Shown here: one piece after another, positions 27,025 to 36,464 of the stretch
Numbering within the stretch: the first letter of the stretch is position 1
How the letters are laid out: every line of letters begins with the position of its first letter
NCBI RefSeq assembly: GCF_000144625.1
Contig: NC_014376.1
Span: 3,930,501 to 3,994,500, forward strand
DNA: 64,000 nucleotides
From: [Clostridium] saccharolyticum WM1
Lineage (GTDB): Bacteria; Bacillota; Clostridia; Lachnospirales; Lachnospiraceae
Direction of reading: 5' to 3'
Notes under the pieces: model-generated
What the model saw: only the letters and a program-made list of their open reading frames with translations
Told to the model about the DNA's origin: nothing
Database searches by the model: none
Made by a program: the position numbers and the translations under genes

Positions 27025-27055
27025 AAGGTTCCCCCCTGGGCGGAACCTTTTTTTT
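27025..27055 (+). terminator. intrinsic terminator of the microprotein unit
   Basis: GGTTCC (27027-27032) pairs with GGAACC (27042-27047), preceded by AA and followed by TTTTTTTT. Strong terminator. Confidence 0.88.
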
Positions 27056-27151
27056 GTCTGACGCTTCTATGGATAAATTCCAAAAGAGAATCACGCTCGT
27101 CCCCGGGCCTGCATATGATATAACAACAGAAAAGGCAAAGGAGTTTCTTTT

Positions 27152-27448
27152 ATGTGCTGCCCAGGCAATTTTACCTACTACCGCGATGTAAACTGCAAAG
27201 ACCTGGCGATCTTCCATGAAGCCACCAGGGAATTACGGGGCGCTACCTACAAGCCCTATTTGGTAGCCACTCAGGAAGCCAGGGGAATCAACTTCCACTT
27301 TATCTGCAATTCCTTCACAATGACCCGCCCGCCCCAGAATGCCATCACTATGGTATCCATTTTCAAACCCTTTTGCAAAGATTCTGAGAAGGAGAAGGTT
27401 CGGGCGGTCGTAACGAATATATGTAAAATGGGATGCTATAAAGGTTAA
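27152..27448 (+). CDS. small cystatin-like protein
   Basis: A 98-residue protein with AAAGGAG eight bases before its ATG. A helix-like segment (FHEATRELRGATYKPYLV) is followed by TQEARGINFHFICNS, which resembles the cystatin QxVxG loop and strand, then alternating beta strands and a CKMGCYKG end. Five or six Cys are present and there is no signal peptide. The cystatin-like reading is my inference from this motif and the helix-then-sheet order. Function is unknown; it could be a scaffold rather than a protease inhibitor. Single gene. Confidence 0.6.
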   Translation: MCCPGNFTYYRDVNCKDLAIFHEATRELRGATYKPYLVATQEARGINFHFICNSFTMTRPPQNAITMVSIFKPFCKDSEKEKVRAVVTNICKMGCYKG

Positions 27449-28033
27449 GTGAAGTTTTGCAAAAATATCAATCTGTTTTTTCCGCTTTGCCTTGCTGCAG
27501 AACAGAAGGGCAGGGTGATCCTATAGGTCATGTAAGGCCATATTTAAAAAGTTACAATGATACGTGTCAGGAAGCCAGAGTTAAAATCGGAGATCGGATA
27601 TTATCCTGTCCCGGTTTTCTTTCATTAGGGACCATGCCGCTCCGGACTTATCCGGATTCAGGCAAGAACAAAGATAAAGAAACGGCCTGCCCGGCCATTA
27701 CGAAACGGTATGAAGGAAGCATTATAAGGCTTGATTCAACCCGTTTTCTTAGGATCCGGGCAGGCGTTTTTTATGCAGCCATAAACAAATAAGCCGGATT
27801 CCGGCCTGCAACAATCCTGAAACACTCTTCCATTCTGTTTTTTTCATATTTTTATTACCTTTTGCATATCTTATATAGGAAAGCCTTAGAACCTGCTTTC
27901 TTTTTTCATATGTATCCATTAGGAAACCAGACTCACCTGGGAGCTCATCGAACGGCTGATTTACTGCATTCAGACCGGGCCTGGCTTGCCTTTATAAAGT
28001 AAATCATGCCATGGAATGACAAGGAGAACGCTT
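27449..28033 (+). other. intergenic region with a long nested stem-loop
   Basis: No supported gene in about 585 bases. An open frame at 27457-27792 has no ribosome site or family resemblance. The notable part is 27685-27772. GCCTGCCCGG (27685-27694) pairs with CCGGGCAGGC (27756-27765), followed by GTTTTTT. Inside is a second stem AAACGG/CCGTTT (27703-27708, 27741-27746) and a small AAGC/GCTT tip. This reads as an extended terminator or the end of a structured RNA. Confidence 0.5.
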
Positions 28034-29200
28034 ATGAACCTATTTAAAAAAGATATCAGACTTTCCCATGTGCCAGGACATCACATCATCATTTACATAG
28101 AAGTCATTATTCTGGTATTTCTGCTGGTTTCCCTATTTTTCATATCCCCTGGCGGAAGACTTACATTTCCGGTTATCAATCAGGATGGAAACGCCAGTCC
28201 CTCGGAAGCAAAAAAATATATTAAATGGGTGGATTTTGACGTGACCGCAAGAGCCATGCAGGAGGCCTTCCGGTATGACGTCAACACCTGCCAGTCTGAA
28301 CCTCACTTAAACTGGGTGGATCTTCTTTCTTACCTTGGAGCAAAATACGGAGGAGACTTTTCCAGATATTCCACCAAAGACTTAGACTGGCTGGCGGAAC
28401 AGCTTCTGGCGGGGAAAACCATGGAAGAGATGACGGTAAAAATGAGTCATTATTCCTATTACAGAGAAGCCTACGGGGCTGTGCTGGATGGCCTTGTGGG
28501 CCAGTATGAAATTCAGATTTCCTCTGAAAATGCGCCTCTCTACGCCACCCCTGCTCTCTTGGAAGACGGCAGCCTGGACCCGGATAAGGTATGGGTTAAA
28601 AAATATGGACTGAAAAGCTTTTCCCCCATAGCCAAGGGCTTTCCCTATAATGACTTCGACGACTTTGGGGTGGCCCGCTCCTATGGTTACAGACGGCAGC
28701 ACCTTGGGCATGATATGATGGGCCAGGTGGGAACTCCCGTAATAGCGGTGGAAAGCGGCTATGTGGAAGCCATTGGCTGGAACCAGTACGGTGGATGGCG
28801 TTTGGGAATCCGCAGCTTTGATGGAAAGCGGTATTATTATTACGCCCATTTGAGAAAAAACTATCCTTATCATAAATCCTTAAACCAGGGCAGTATTGTC
28901 ACGGCTGGGGATGTGATCGGTTACCTGGGGCGTACCGGGTACAGCCGGAACGAAAATACCAATAATATTAATGAACCTCACCTCCATTTTGGGCTGCAGC
29001 TGATTTTTGATGAGTCCCAGAAGGAAGGCAACAACGAGATCTGGATCAGCTGTTATGAACTCACCAAGTTCCTTACGATGAACCGTTCGCAAACCCTTAA
29101 AAATCAGGAGACAAAGGAGTATAACCGGGTGTATGATATGAAGGATCCGGGAATCCCTGAAAATTTTGTCCCGCCGGAGCCTCCGAAAGAAGAAAATTGA
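28034..29200 (+). CDS. membrane-anchored M23 family metallopeptidase
   Basis: Predicted cell-wall endopeptidase, 388 residues. One N-terminal transmembrane helix (about 20-42, IYIEVIILVFLLVSLFFI) anchors a long helical linker domain. The C-terminal LytM/M23 domain (about 215-345) has the zinc site HLGHDMMG (HxxxD) and the HLHFG motif, plus GYVEAIGWNQYGG and YYAHL. The catalytic ligands are all present, so it is likely active. Start at 28034 is set by AAGGAG nine bases upstream. A terminator follows. Confidence 0.88.
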   Translation: MNLFKKDIRLSHVPGHHIIIYIEVIILVFLLVSLFFISPGGRLTFPVINQDGNASPSEAKKYIKWVDFDVTARAMQEAFRYDVNTCQSEPHLNWVDLLSYLGAKYGGDFSRYSTKDLDWLAEQLLAGKTMEEMTVKMSHYSYYREAYGAVLDGLVGQYEIQISSENAPLYATPALLEDGSLDPDKVWVKKYGLKSFSPIAKGFPYNDFDDFGVARSYGYRRQHLGHDMMGQVGTPVIAVESGYVEAIGWNQYGGWRLGIRSFDGKRYYYYAHLRKNYPYHKSLNQGSIVTAGDVIGYLGRTGYSRNENTNNINEPHLHFGLQLIFDESQKEGNNEIWISCYELTKFLTMNRSQTLKNQETKEYNRVYDMKDPGIPENFVPPEPPKEEN

Positions 29201-29213
29201 TGTTAACACAGCC

Positions 29214-29246
29214 CAGGGGCTGTTGCGGCAAGTGCAACAGCCCCTG
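29214..29246 (+). terminator. intrinsic terminator after the M23 gene
   Basis: A perfect 13-bp stem (29214-29226 with 29234-29246) with a seven-base loop; the T-tract is short (TAATTTG). Confidence 0.65.
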
Positions 29247-29282
29247 TAATTTGCATACATTCGAGGAGATTTTGGCAATGCT

Positions 29283-29417
29283 CTATTTTACTTTTGGCTG
29301 TGGCTGAGTGATGCAGTGGATATTTCCGCCCCCAAATGCAACCTCTTCGGTACGTACCCCAACCACTTTACGGTCCGGATACATTTCCTGGACTCTACCG
29401 AAGGGAGCAGCTAAAAA
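29283..29417 (-). pseudogene. aguA: C-terminal remnant of agmatine deiminase
   Basis: On the minus strand an open frame ends at 29283 and encodes RKVVGVRTEEVAFGGGNIHC followed by ITQPQP. This is the highly conserved C-terminal catalytic end of agmatine deiminase (GGGNIHCITQ, with the nucleophile Cys). Only about 45 residues remain: the frame is cut by the terminator of the neighbouring operon at about 29424 and there is no start. It is a deletion relic of a lost agmatine (putrescine pathway) gene. Confidence 0.75.
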
Positions 29418-29423
29418 AAGAGC

Positions 29424-29473
29424 CTGAAAAAGAAACGCCGTCCCTATTAGGTTTCACCTGCCGGGGACGGCGT
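29424..29473 (-). terminator. terminator of the leu-ilv-ser operon
   Basis: ACGCCGTCCC (29435-29444) pairs with GGGACGGCGT (29464-29473). Read on the minus strand the stem is followed by TTTCTTTTTC. It lies about 12 bases beyond the last gene. Confidence 0.75.
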
Positions 29474-29484
29474 GTTTTGCTTTG

Positions 29485-30720
29485 TTACAATAGATGGAGA
29501 AATAATCCGCTGCGAAGCTTAGGCTCGAACCATGTGGATTTTGGAGGCATCAAAAGCCCTGCATCTGCCACAGAAAACAATTCCTCTATGGATGTGGGAT
29601 ACATGGAAAATGCCACCGCCATATCCTGGCTGCACCGCTTTTCCAGCTCCTTAAGACCCCGGATTCCTCCGATAAAATCAATTCTCTTATCTGTTCTGGG
29701 ATCTCCGATTCCCAAAACAGGACCTAACAGACGGTCCTGAAGAATGGATACATCCAGGCCCATTACCGGATCAGAGGATTTTAAAGAATTAAATGCCTTT
29801 AAGCAGTACCACTTCTGATTTAAATACATCCCAAAGGTTCCTTTTTCCATCGGAGCATAGGCTTCTGTTCCCATACCGTCCACCTCAAAGGACTGCCCTA
29901 TCTTTCGAAGGAATTCTTCCTCAGAATGGCCATTTAAATCCTTTACCACCCGGTTATAGGGCATGATCATAAGCTGATCGTCAGGAAACAGCACGGAAAG
30001 AAAATAGTTAAAAGGCTCTTCCCCCGTATATCCGGGATTTTCCTCCCGCCTTTTAAGGCCCACCTTTACGGCGGAAGCCGCCCTGTGATGGCCGTCCGCA
30101 ATATAAGTACAAGGGATCCCGCCAAAAGCCTGCTGAATCAGGGATATCCTGTCTTCCTCAAGGATCTGCCATACCCTGTGGCTGATTCCGTCTTCTGCTA
30201 CAAAATCATAAAAAGGCGGTGTGACCGTTACGGAATTCACAATTCCATTGATCTCATCATTGGACCGGTAAGCCAGGAAAATCGGTCCGGTCTGGGCATT
30301 CGTGGTATCCACATGGCGGATCCGGTCCACTTCCTTTTCTTCTCTGGTATTTTCATGTTTTTTAATAATCCCATTTCCATAATCATCGATGGAAGAGCAG
30401 GCCACGATCCCGGTCTGACGCCTTCCATTCATAGTCAATTCATAGATATAATAGCCTTCCTGAGGATCTTTCTGAAAAATCCCTTCCTTTATCCAGCCTT
30501 TCAGCATTTCCCCGGCTTTTTCATAAACACGGTCATCGTAGATGTCTACATCATGGGAAAACTGGGTTTCCGGCCTGTCAATGTTTAAAAACGACCTTGG
30601 GTTGGCTGCCGTCACCTCACAGGCCTCCTTACGGCTGTAAACGTCGTAGGGAAGGGCGGCCACCTGAGGGGCATACCCTGGTTCCGGCCTGACGCAGCGA
30701 AATGGTTTTACAATCGCCAT
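29485..30720 (-). CDS. DUF1015 family protein (SerK/ParB-like)
   Basis: A 411-residue member of the DUF1015 family, starting MAIVKPFRCVRPEPG. Conserved blocks include ALPYDVYSRKEA, NPRSFLNIDRPE, the YIADGHHRAASA motif (about residue 225) and KHENTREEKEVDR. The ADGHHR element resembles the ParB/SerK nucleotide-site, and archaeal SerK is a free-serine kinase. Its place as last gene after serC and serA supports a serine-related job; the biochemical function in bacteria is not established. Start at 30720 after GGAG. Confidence 0.82.
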   Translation of the reverse strand: MAIVKPFRCVRPEPGYAPQVAALPYDVYSRKEACEVTAANPRSFLNIDRPETQFSHDVDIYDDRVYEKAGEMLKGWIKEGIFQKDPQEGYYIYELTMNGRRQTGIVACSSIDDYGNGIIKKHENTREEKEVDRIRHVDTTNAQTGPIFLAYRSNDEINGIVNSVTVTPPFYDFVAEDGISHRVWQILEEDRISLIQQAFGGIPCTYIADGHHRAASAVKVGLKRREENPGYTGEEPFNYFLSVLFPDDQLMIMPYNRVVKDLNGHSEEEFLRKIGQSFEVDGMGTEAYAPMEKGTFGMYLNQKWYCLKAFNSLKSSDPVMGLDVSILQDRLLGPVLGIGDPRTDKRIDFIGGIRGLKELEKRCSQDMAVAFSMYPTSIEELFSVADAGLLMPPKSTWFEPKLRSGLFLHLL

Positions 30721-30805
30721 AGTATCTCCTTTATATGCTCTCCGTTCAGTCATGCAGAAGCATTTCTATCCGCCATAGGATGAATGCCATGGCTGAACCC
30801 TGACT

Positions 30806-31969
30806 TTATTTAACGATTCTTACCCGCAGTACACCTTTAATGGCTTTTAGCTTTTGAATGCTTTCTTCATCCGGAACGCTTTCTAAATCAAGCAGGGTAT
30901 AAGCATACTTTTCACGGCTCTTGTTGGTCATGTCGGAAATGTTCACATCTCCTGCCGCCAGGGTTCCTGAGATCTGACCGATCATATTGGGGATATTTAA
31001 ATGAAGCACTGCAATACGGCTGGCGGCTTTGCATATTCCCATGTCGCAGTACGGGAAGTTCACGGAATTGCGGATGTTGCCGTTATCAATATAATCCATG
31101 ATTTCCTCTACCGCCATCTTTGCGCAGTTGTCTTCGGATTCTTCCGTAGAAGCACCCAGATGAGGGATTACAATGGATCCTTCCATATGGACGGACTTTG
31201 GATTTGGGAAATCAGTCACATATTTCTTTACCTTGCCGGACTGCAAAGCCTTTGCCATGTCATCCTCGTTGACCAGGACATCTCTTGCAAAATTTAAGAT
31301 CACAACGCCGTCCTTCATTTGGTCAAGAACCGACTGATTCACCATTCCCTTTGTGGAATCAACCAGGGGAATATGAAGGGTTATGTAATCGCACTCCTGG
31401 TAAATCGTATCTGCAGAGGTGATGTGCTTAATATTTCTGGAAAGCTTCCACGCCGCATTTACAGAAATAAACGGGTCATATCCATAAACGTCCATCCCTA
31501 AGGAAGAACAGGCATTGGCCACTTCCGTACCAATGGCACCAAGGCCGATGACTCCCAGCTTCTTCCCCCTGATCTCACATCCTCCAAAGGCCTTTTTGGC
31601 CTTTTCTGCGGATTTTGCAATGTTTTCATCGTCCTTATTGTCCTTACACCAGCAAATACCGCCTTCAATATCCCTGGAAGCCAACATAAGCCCTGCAATG
31701 ACCAGTTCCTTCACTCCGTTGGCATTGGCTCCTGGGGTATTGAACACCACGATCCCCTTTGAGGCACATTCATCCAGGGGGATGTTGTTGACTCCGGCCC
31801 CGGCCCTCGCAATGGCTAAAAGGCCCTCAGGGAATTCCAGCTCGTGCATGGAAGCGCTTCGGACCAAAACGCCGTCTGCTTCATTTATGTAATCGGTTAA
31901 TGCATAGTCTTCTGTCAGCAATGCTGTCCCGCACCCGGAAACCGCATTAAGGCAATATATTTTTTTCAT
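30806..31969 (-). CDS. serA: D-3-phosphoglycerate dehydrogenase
   Basis: First step of serine synthesis: oxidises 3-phosphoglycerate with NAD. The 387-residue protein has the substrate-domain RAGAGVNNIPLDECASKGI, the NAD loop GKKLGVIGLGAIGTEVAN and the catalytic His in VIPHLGASTEESE. A short C-terminal ACT domain (about 315-387, NIPNMIGQISGTLAAGDVNI) probably gives serine feedback. ATG at 31969 is chosen for GGAG spacing (a second ATG lies one codon upstream). Co-transcribed with serC, 25 bases apart. Confidence 0.95.
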   Translation of the reverse strand: MKKIYCLNAVSGCGTALLTEDYALTDYINEADGVLVRSASMHELEFPEGLLAIARAGAGVNNIPLDECASKGIVVFNTPGANANGVKELVIAGLMLASRDIEGGICWCKDNKDDENIAKSAEKAKKAFGGCEIRGKKLGVIGLGAIGTEVANACSSLGMDVYGYDPFISVNAAWKLSRNIKHITSADTIYQECDYITLHIPLVDSTKGMVNQSVLDQMKDGVVILNFARDVLVNEDDMAKALQSGKVKKYVTDFPNPKSVHMEGSIVIPHLGASTEESEDNCAKMAVEEIMDYIDNGNIRNSVNFPYCDMGICKAASRIAVLHLNIPNMIGQISGTLAAGDVNISDMTNKSREKYAYTLLDLESVPDEESIQKLKAIKGVLRVRIVK

Positions 31970-31994
31970 CATGTCTCCTCTCTTGACCGTAGAA

Positions 31995-33080
31995 TCATTT
32001 TCCATACTTTGCTTCAAATTCTTTCATAAAGGAAACCAGCTTTTCCACACCTTCCATAGGCATGGCATTGTAGATGCTGGCCCGCATACCGCCTACGCTT
32101 CTGTGGCCCTTTAAGTTTTCAAGGCCTGCTGCCTTTGATTCCTTTACAAACAAAGCATCCAGTTCTTCCTTACCGGTGACAAAGGGAACATTCATCAGGG
32201 AACGGTCCTCCTTTACCACGGTACCGGAAAACATCCGGCTCTGGTCCAGATAATCATAAAGAAGGGCCGCTTTCTTTTCATTGAATTCCTTCATGGCTTC
32301 TAAGCCGCCACGCTTCTTTAACCACTGGAATACCTTGCCGCAGATATAGATCCCGTAAGCCGGCGGGGTATTATATAGTGATTTCTCATCAGCATGGGTC
32401 TTATAACGGAGCATGGTAGGAGTACCCGGAAGCACATCTTCCGTGATTAAGTCCTCCCGGATGATGGCGATAACTACGCCTGCAGGCCCTACATTTTTCT
32501 GAGCCCCTGCGAAAATCAATCCATACTTTGAGACGTCAATCGGTTCCGACAAGAAACAGGAGGAGAGATCAGCTACCAGTGTTTTTCCTTTTGTATTGGG
32601 TAATGTTTTGTACTTTGTACCGTAAATTGTGTTGTTTTCACAGATATAAACGTAATCCGCATTTTCGGAAACAGGCAGATCCGAAACATCCGGGATATAG
32701 CTGAAGGTTTTATCAGCGCTTGAAGCAACTGCATTGGCCGTGCCGTAAAGCTTAGCTTCCTGATAAGCCTTTTTTGCCCACTGTCCGGTGATGATGTAGT
32801 CTCCCACACGGTTCTTAAATAAGTTCATGGGAACCATGGCAAACTGCTGGGAAGCACCTCCCTGTAAAAACAACACCTTGTAATTGTCCGGAATCCCCAA
32901 TAAATCCCGCAGATCCTTCTCTGCGTCATTGATGATAGACTCAAACATCTTAGACCTGTGGCTCATCTCCATAACGGACATGCCGCAGCCTCTATAATCC
33001 ATCATCTCTTCTGCAGCCTCTCTCAGGACGTCCTCCGGCAGTACGGCCGGTCCTGCGGAAAAATTGTACACTCTGCTCAT
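31995..33080 (-). CDS. serC: phosphoserine aminotransferase
   Basis: PLP transaminase converting 3-phosphohydroxypyruvate to phosphoserine. The 361-residue protein shows YNFSAGPAVLPEDVL at the N-terminus, MEMSHRSKMF, LFLQGGASQQFAMVPMNL (cofactor phosphate) and the PLP Lys in IFAGAQKNVGPAG (about residue 191). The C-terminal GHRSVGGMRASIYNAMP binds substrate phosphate. Normal length. Lies between ilvB and serA. No serB phosphatase is present in the window. Confidence 0.96.
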   Translation of the reverse strand: MSRVYNFSAGPAVLPEDVLREAAEEMMDYRGCGMSVMEMSHRSKMFESIINDAEKDLRDLLGIPDNYKVLFLQGGASQQFAMVPMNLFKNRVGDYIITGQWAKKAYQEAKLYGTANAVASSADKTFSYIPDVSDLPVSENADYVYICENNTIYGTKYKTLPNTKGKTLVADLSSCFLSEPIDVSKYGLIFAGAQKNVGPAGVVIAIIREDLITEDVLPGTPTMLRYKTHADEKSLYNTPPAYGIYICGKVFQWLKKRGGLEAMKEFNEKKAALLYDYLDQSRMFSGTVVKEDRSLMNVPFVTGKEELDALFVKESKAAGLENLKGHRSVGGMRASIYNAMPMEGVEKLVSFMKEFEAKYGK

Positions 33081-33105
33081 ATCTCTTCCTCCTCATATTT
33101 TTGTC

Positions 33106-34785
33106 TTAAATCTTTAAGTCTTCTGCGTCAAACGCATCCTGAATGGGTGCTCCCGGAGATACCATGGGGAATACCTTGTCATCACAATGGATCTGACAAT
33201 CTATCACAACAGGAACGTTTAACTCTATGGCTTCTCTGAGGACAGGCTCAAATTCGTCCTTGCCGGTCACCCGGTAGGCTTTGGCCCCCAGTCCCTCTGC
33301 TACCTTTACAAAATCCACCTGGTCATTCAACACTGTATGGGAATACCGTTTTCCATAGAACAGGGTCTGCCACTGTCGGACCATGCCCAGTACCTGATTG
33401 TTTAGAATTACTTGAATGATGGGGATATTGTATCGGGTCGCCGTGGCGATCTCATTCATGTTCATGCGGAAACAGCCGTCCCCTGCCACGTTAATGACCA
33501 CCTTATCCTTACAGCCCAGCTTTGCTCCTAGGGAGGCTCCCAGGCCGTAGCCCATGGTTCCGAGGCCGCCGGAGGAAAGAAAGCTTCTGGGGTATTTATA
33601 CTGATAGAACTGGGCCGCCCACATCTGATGCTGGCCTACCTCCGTTGTAATGATGGCATCTCCCTGGGTGATATCATAAATCTTTTCAATGATATAGGGA
33701 CCGGTAAGCGTGCTTTTGTCAAAACGCATGGGATACATATCCTTTAACCGGTCAATGTGGGCCAGCCATTCTTCATGGTTAATGGGATCCAGACGGGCAT
33801 TCAGCTTTTTTAAAATCACTTTTACATCACCCACCACACTGGCAAATGCCTTTACGTTTTTATTGATCTCTGCCGGATCCACATCAAACTGAAGAATCTT
33901 CGCCTTTCTCGCAAACTTGGCTGCATTTCCTGTCACCCGGTCACTGAACCTGGCACCGATTACGATCAACAGGTCACACTCGGTGATTCCGAAATTAGAT
34001 GTCTTGGTTCCGTGCATTCCCACCATTCCGGTATACAGTTCATCGGTTCCGTTAAAGGCCCCTTTTCCCATGAGACTGTCTGCCACCGGAGCCTGGATCT
34101 TATGGGCAAAGGAGAAAAGCTCATCTGAGGCATTGGCTGCAACCGCACCTCCTCCTACGAAAATATACGGCTTCTGGGATTTCCGGATAAGCTGCAGCGC
34201 AGTTTCTAAATCCTCCTCCGTGATCGTATCCTCCTGCCTCTTAATGGGCTCCGGGTTCACATACTCATAGTCAAAGTTTGCTGCGGTCACATCCTTTGTA
34301 ATATCCACCAGTACAGGGCCGGGTCTGCCGGTCTGCGCAATCCGGAATGCCCGGCGGATGGTATCTGCCAGCTTTGTTATATCTTTAACAATAAAGTTGT
34401 ATTTTGTAATAGGCATGGTTACTCCGGTGATATCCACCTCCTGGAAGCTGTCACGTCCAAGAAGATTAACCGCTACGTTGCAGGTAATGGCTACCATTGG
34501 GATGGAATCCATAAAAGCGGTGGCAATTCCGGTTACTAAATTGGTGGCTCCCGGTCCTGAGGTAGCCAGACAAACGCCCACCCTTCCGGTGGCTCTCGCA
34601 TAGCCGTCAGCCGCATGGGCTGCCCCCTGTTCATGGGAAGTCAGGATATGGGTTATCTCATCCTGATGCTTATAAAGAGCATCGTATATATTCAGGATTG
34701 TACCGCCCGGATACCCAAAAACAGTATCAACCCCCTGCTCTTTCAGGCATTCGATTACAATCTCTGCTCCATTTAATGTTTTCAT
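33106..34785 (-). CDS. ilvB: acetolactate synthase, catalytic subunit
   Basis: TPP- and FAD-dependent enzyme making acetolactate or acetohydroxybutyrate for Val/Leu/Ile. The 559 residues include the catalytic Glu region SHEQGAAHAADGYARA (about 50), GPGATNLVTGIA, DSFQEVDITG, and the TPP motif GDGCFRMNMNEIATATRYN with VLNNQVLGMVRQWQ. The length and QEVDITG match anabolic AHAS large subunits rather than catabolic AlsS. No regulatory small subunit (ilvN) is adjacent; it must be elsewhere or absent. Confidence 0.94.
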   Translation of the reverse strand: MKTLNGAEIVIECLKEQGVDTVFGYPGGTILNIYDALYKHQDEITHILTSHEQGAAHAADGYARATGRVGVCLATSGPGATNLVTGIATAFMDSIPMVAITCNVAVNLLGRDSFQEVDITGVTMPITKYNFIVKDITKLADTIRRAFRIAQTGRPGPVLVDITKDVTAANFDYEYVNPEPIKRQEDTITEEDLETALQLIRKSQKPYIFVGGGAVAANASDELFSFAHKIQAPVADSLMGKGAFNGTDELYTGMVGMHGTKTSNFGITECDLLIVIGARFSDRVTGNAAKFARKAKILQFDVDPAEINKNVKAFASVVGDVKVILKKLNARLDPINHEEWLAHIDRLKDMYPMRFDKSTLTGPYIIEKIYDITQGDAIITTEVGQHQMWAAQFYQYKYPRSFLSSGGLGTMGYGLGASLGAKLGCKDKVVINVAGDGCFRMNMNEIATATRYNIPIIQVILNNQVLGMVRQWQTLFYGKRYSHTVLNDQVDFVKVAEGLGAKAYRVTGKDEFEPVLREAIELNVPVVIDCQIHCDDKVFPMVSPGAPIQDAFDAEDLKI

Positions 34786-34802
34786 AGGCTGCTCCTTTTC
34801 TT

Positions 34803-36464
34803 TTATAGTTCAAGAATTGCTCCGCGGCTTGCCGGGGCTGCCATAGCAGCATACCGTGCCAGATAGCCTGTGGTCACCTGAGGTTTCCTTGGCTGCCAAC
34901 TGGCCTTTCTTTTTTCCATCTCGGCTTCAGATATATTGACATCCAGCCTGTGGTTGTCAATATCTATGGAAATGATGTCTCCCTCTTCCACCAGGGCTAT
35001 GGGGCCTCCCACCGCTGCCTCCGGACAAGCGTGCCCAATGGAAGCGCCTCTGGAAGCACCGCTGAAACGGCCGTCGGTAATAAGGGCCACCGTAGACCCA
35101 AGGCCCATGCCTGCAATGGCTGATGTGGGGTTTAACATCTCCCTCATGCCGGGGCCTCCCTTAGGGCCTTCGTAGCGGATGACCACTACGTCTCCAGCCA
35201 CGATTTTCCCCCCTTTAATGGCTGCAATGGCATCCTCCTCGCAGTCAAACACTCTTGCAGGACCTTCATGCTTCAGCATCTCAGGCGCAACGGCAGAGCG
35301 CTTCACCACTGCGGAGTCCGGTGCCAGATTTCCCTTTAATATGGCAATACCGCCGGTTTGGCTGTAAGGATTTTCCACCGTACGGATCACCTCAGGGTTT
35401 TTATTTGCACAGTTCTTTATATTTTCTCCAACCGTCTTTCCCGTTACGGTCATAACGTCTAATTCCAGAAGTCCCAGCTTGCTGATCTCATTCATAACAG
35501 CGTAGATACCGCCGGCTTCGTTTAAATCTTCTATATAAGTCGGCCCTGCCGGAGCCAGGTGGCAAAGGTTAGGAGTCTTTGCACTGATTTCATTGGCAAT
35601 CTCCAGATTTAAATCCACGCCGGCCTCATAGGCGATGGCCGGAAGATGAAGCATGCTGTTGGTACTGCATCCCAGGGCCATATCCATGGTCAGAGCATTG
35701 CGGAAGGCTTTCTCCGTCATGATATCCCGTGGGCAGATGTTCTTCTTAAGCATTTCCATAACAGCCATTCCAGCATGCTTTGCCAGTTTCAGTCGTTCTG
35801 AATAAACCGCCGGAATGGTTCCGTTGCCTTTCAGCCCCATGCCCAGAACCTCGGTCAGGCAGTTCATGCTGTTGGCCGTATACATACCGGAGCAGGATCC
35901 GCAGGTAGGGCACGCCTTCTCCTCGTATTCCCTTACATCCTCTTCAGTCATGTTTCCTGCGGTATAGGCTCCTACCGCTTCGAACATGCTGGAAAGGCTG
36001 GTCTTATGGCCTTGCACACGCCCAGCTAACATTGGTCCGCCACTGACGAACACTGTGGGTATATTAATACGGGCGGCTGCCATTAAGAGTCCGGGTACAT
36101 TCTTATCACAGTTAGGTACCATGACCAGTGCGTCAAAGGCGTGGGCCTTTGCAAGGCATTCTGTGGAATCCGCAATCAGGTCCCTGGTGACCAGAGAGTA
36201 TTTCATGCCGATATGCCCCATGGCAATCCCATCGCATACCGCTATGGCCGGTACCATTACCGGTGTGCCTCCTGCCATGGCAACTCCCATTTTCACCGCA
36301 TCCACTATTTTGTCCAGGTTCATATGTCCAGGTACGATTTCATTATAAGAACTGACAATACCGATCAGAGGCCTTTCCATCTCTTCCTCCGTCATTCCCA
36401 GCGCGTGAAACAGGGAACGGTGAGGCGCCTGCTGCATCCCTTTTTTTACAGAATCACTTTTCAT
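34803..36464 (-). CDS. ilvD: dihydroxy-acid dehydratase
   Basis: Iron-sulfur dehydratase of branched-chain amino acid synthesis, 553 residues. Cluster Cys are seen in [10 protein letters not shown] (about residue 114) and [18 protein letters not shown] (about 182-199). Further motifs are [15 protein letters not shown] and the C-terminal [20 protein letters not shown]. Start at 36464 has AGGAGG nine bases upstream and overlaps the leuB stop by 11 bases. An in-frame extension upstream is unlikely to be used. Confidence 0.95.
   Translation of the reverse strand: MKSDSVKKGMQQAPHRSLFHALGMTEEEMERPLIGIVSSYNEIVPGHMNLDKIVDAVKMGVAMAGGTPVMVPAIAVCDGIAMGHIGMKYSLVTRDLIADSTECLAKAHAFDALVMVPNCDKNVPGLLMAAARINIPTVFVSGGPMLAGRVQGHKTSLSSMFEAVGAYTAGNMTEEDVREYEEKACPTCGSCSGMYTANSMNCLTEVLGMGLKGNGTIPAVYSERLKLAKHAGMAVMEMLKKNICPRDIMTEKAFRNALTMDMALGCSTNSMLHLPAIAYEAGVDLNLEIANEISAKTPNLCHLAPAGPTYIEDLNEAGGIYAVMNEISKLGLLELDVMTVTGKTVGENIKNCANKNPEVIRTVENPYSQTGGIAILKGNLAPDSAVVKRSAVAPEMLKHEGPARVFDCEEDAIAAIKGGKIVAGDVVVIRYEGPKGGPGMREMLNPTSAIAGMGLGSTVALITDGRFSGASRGASIGHACPEAAVGGPIALVEEGDIISIDIDNHRLDVNISEAEMEKRKASWQPRKPQVTTGYLARYAAMAAPASRGAILEL

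Noticed and set aside
27490..27610. Weak resemblance to a cobalamin riboswitch (AAGGGCAGGGTGATCC ... GTCAGGAAGCC).
   Set aside because: The required GCCACTG core and the intervening stems are missing, and no cobalamin gene follows. Treated as chance similarity.
27457..27792. 111-codon open frame in the intergenic region.
   Set aside because: No ribosome site, no recognisable motif, and it overlaps the nested terminator-like stem.
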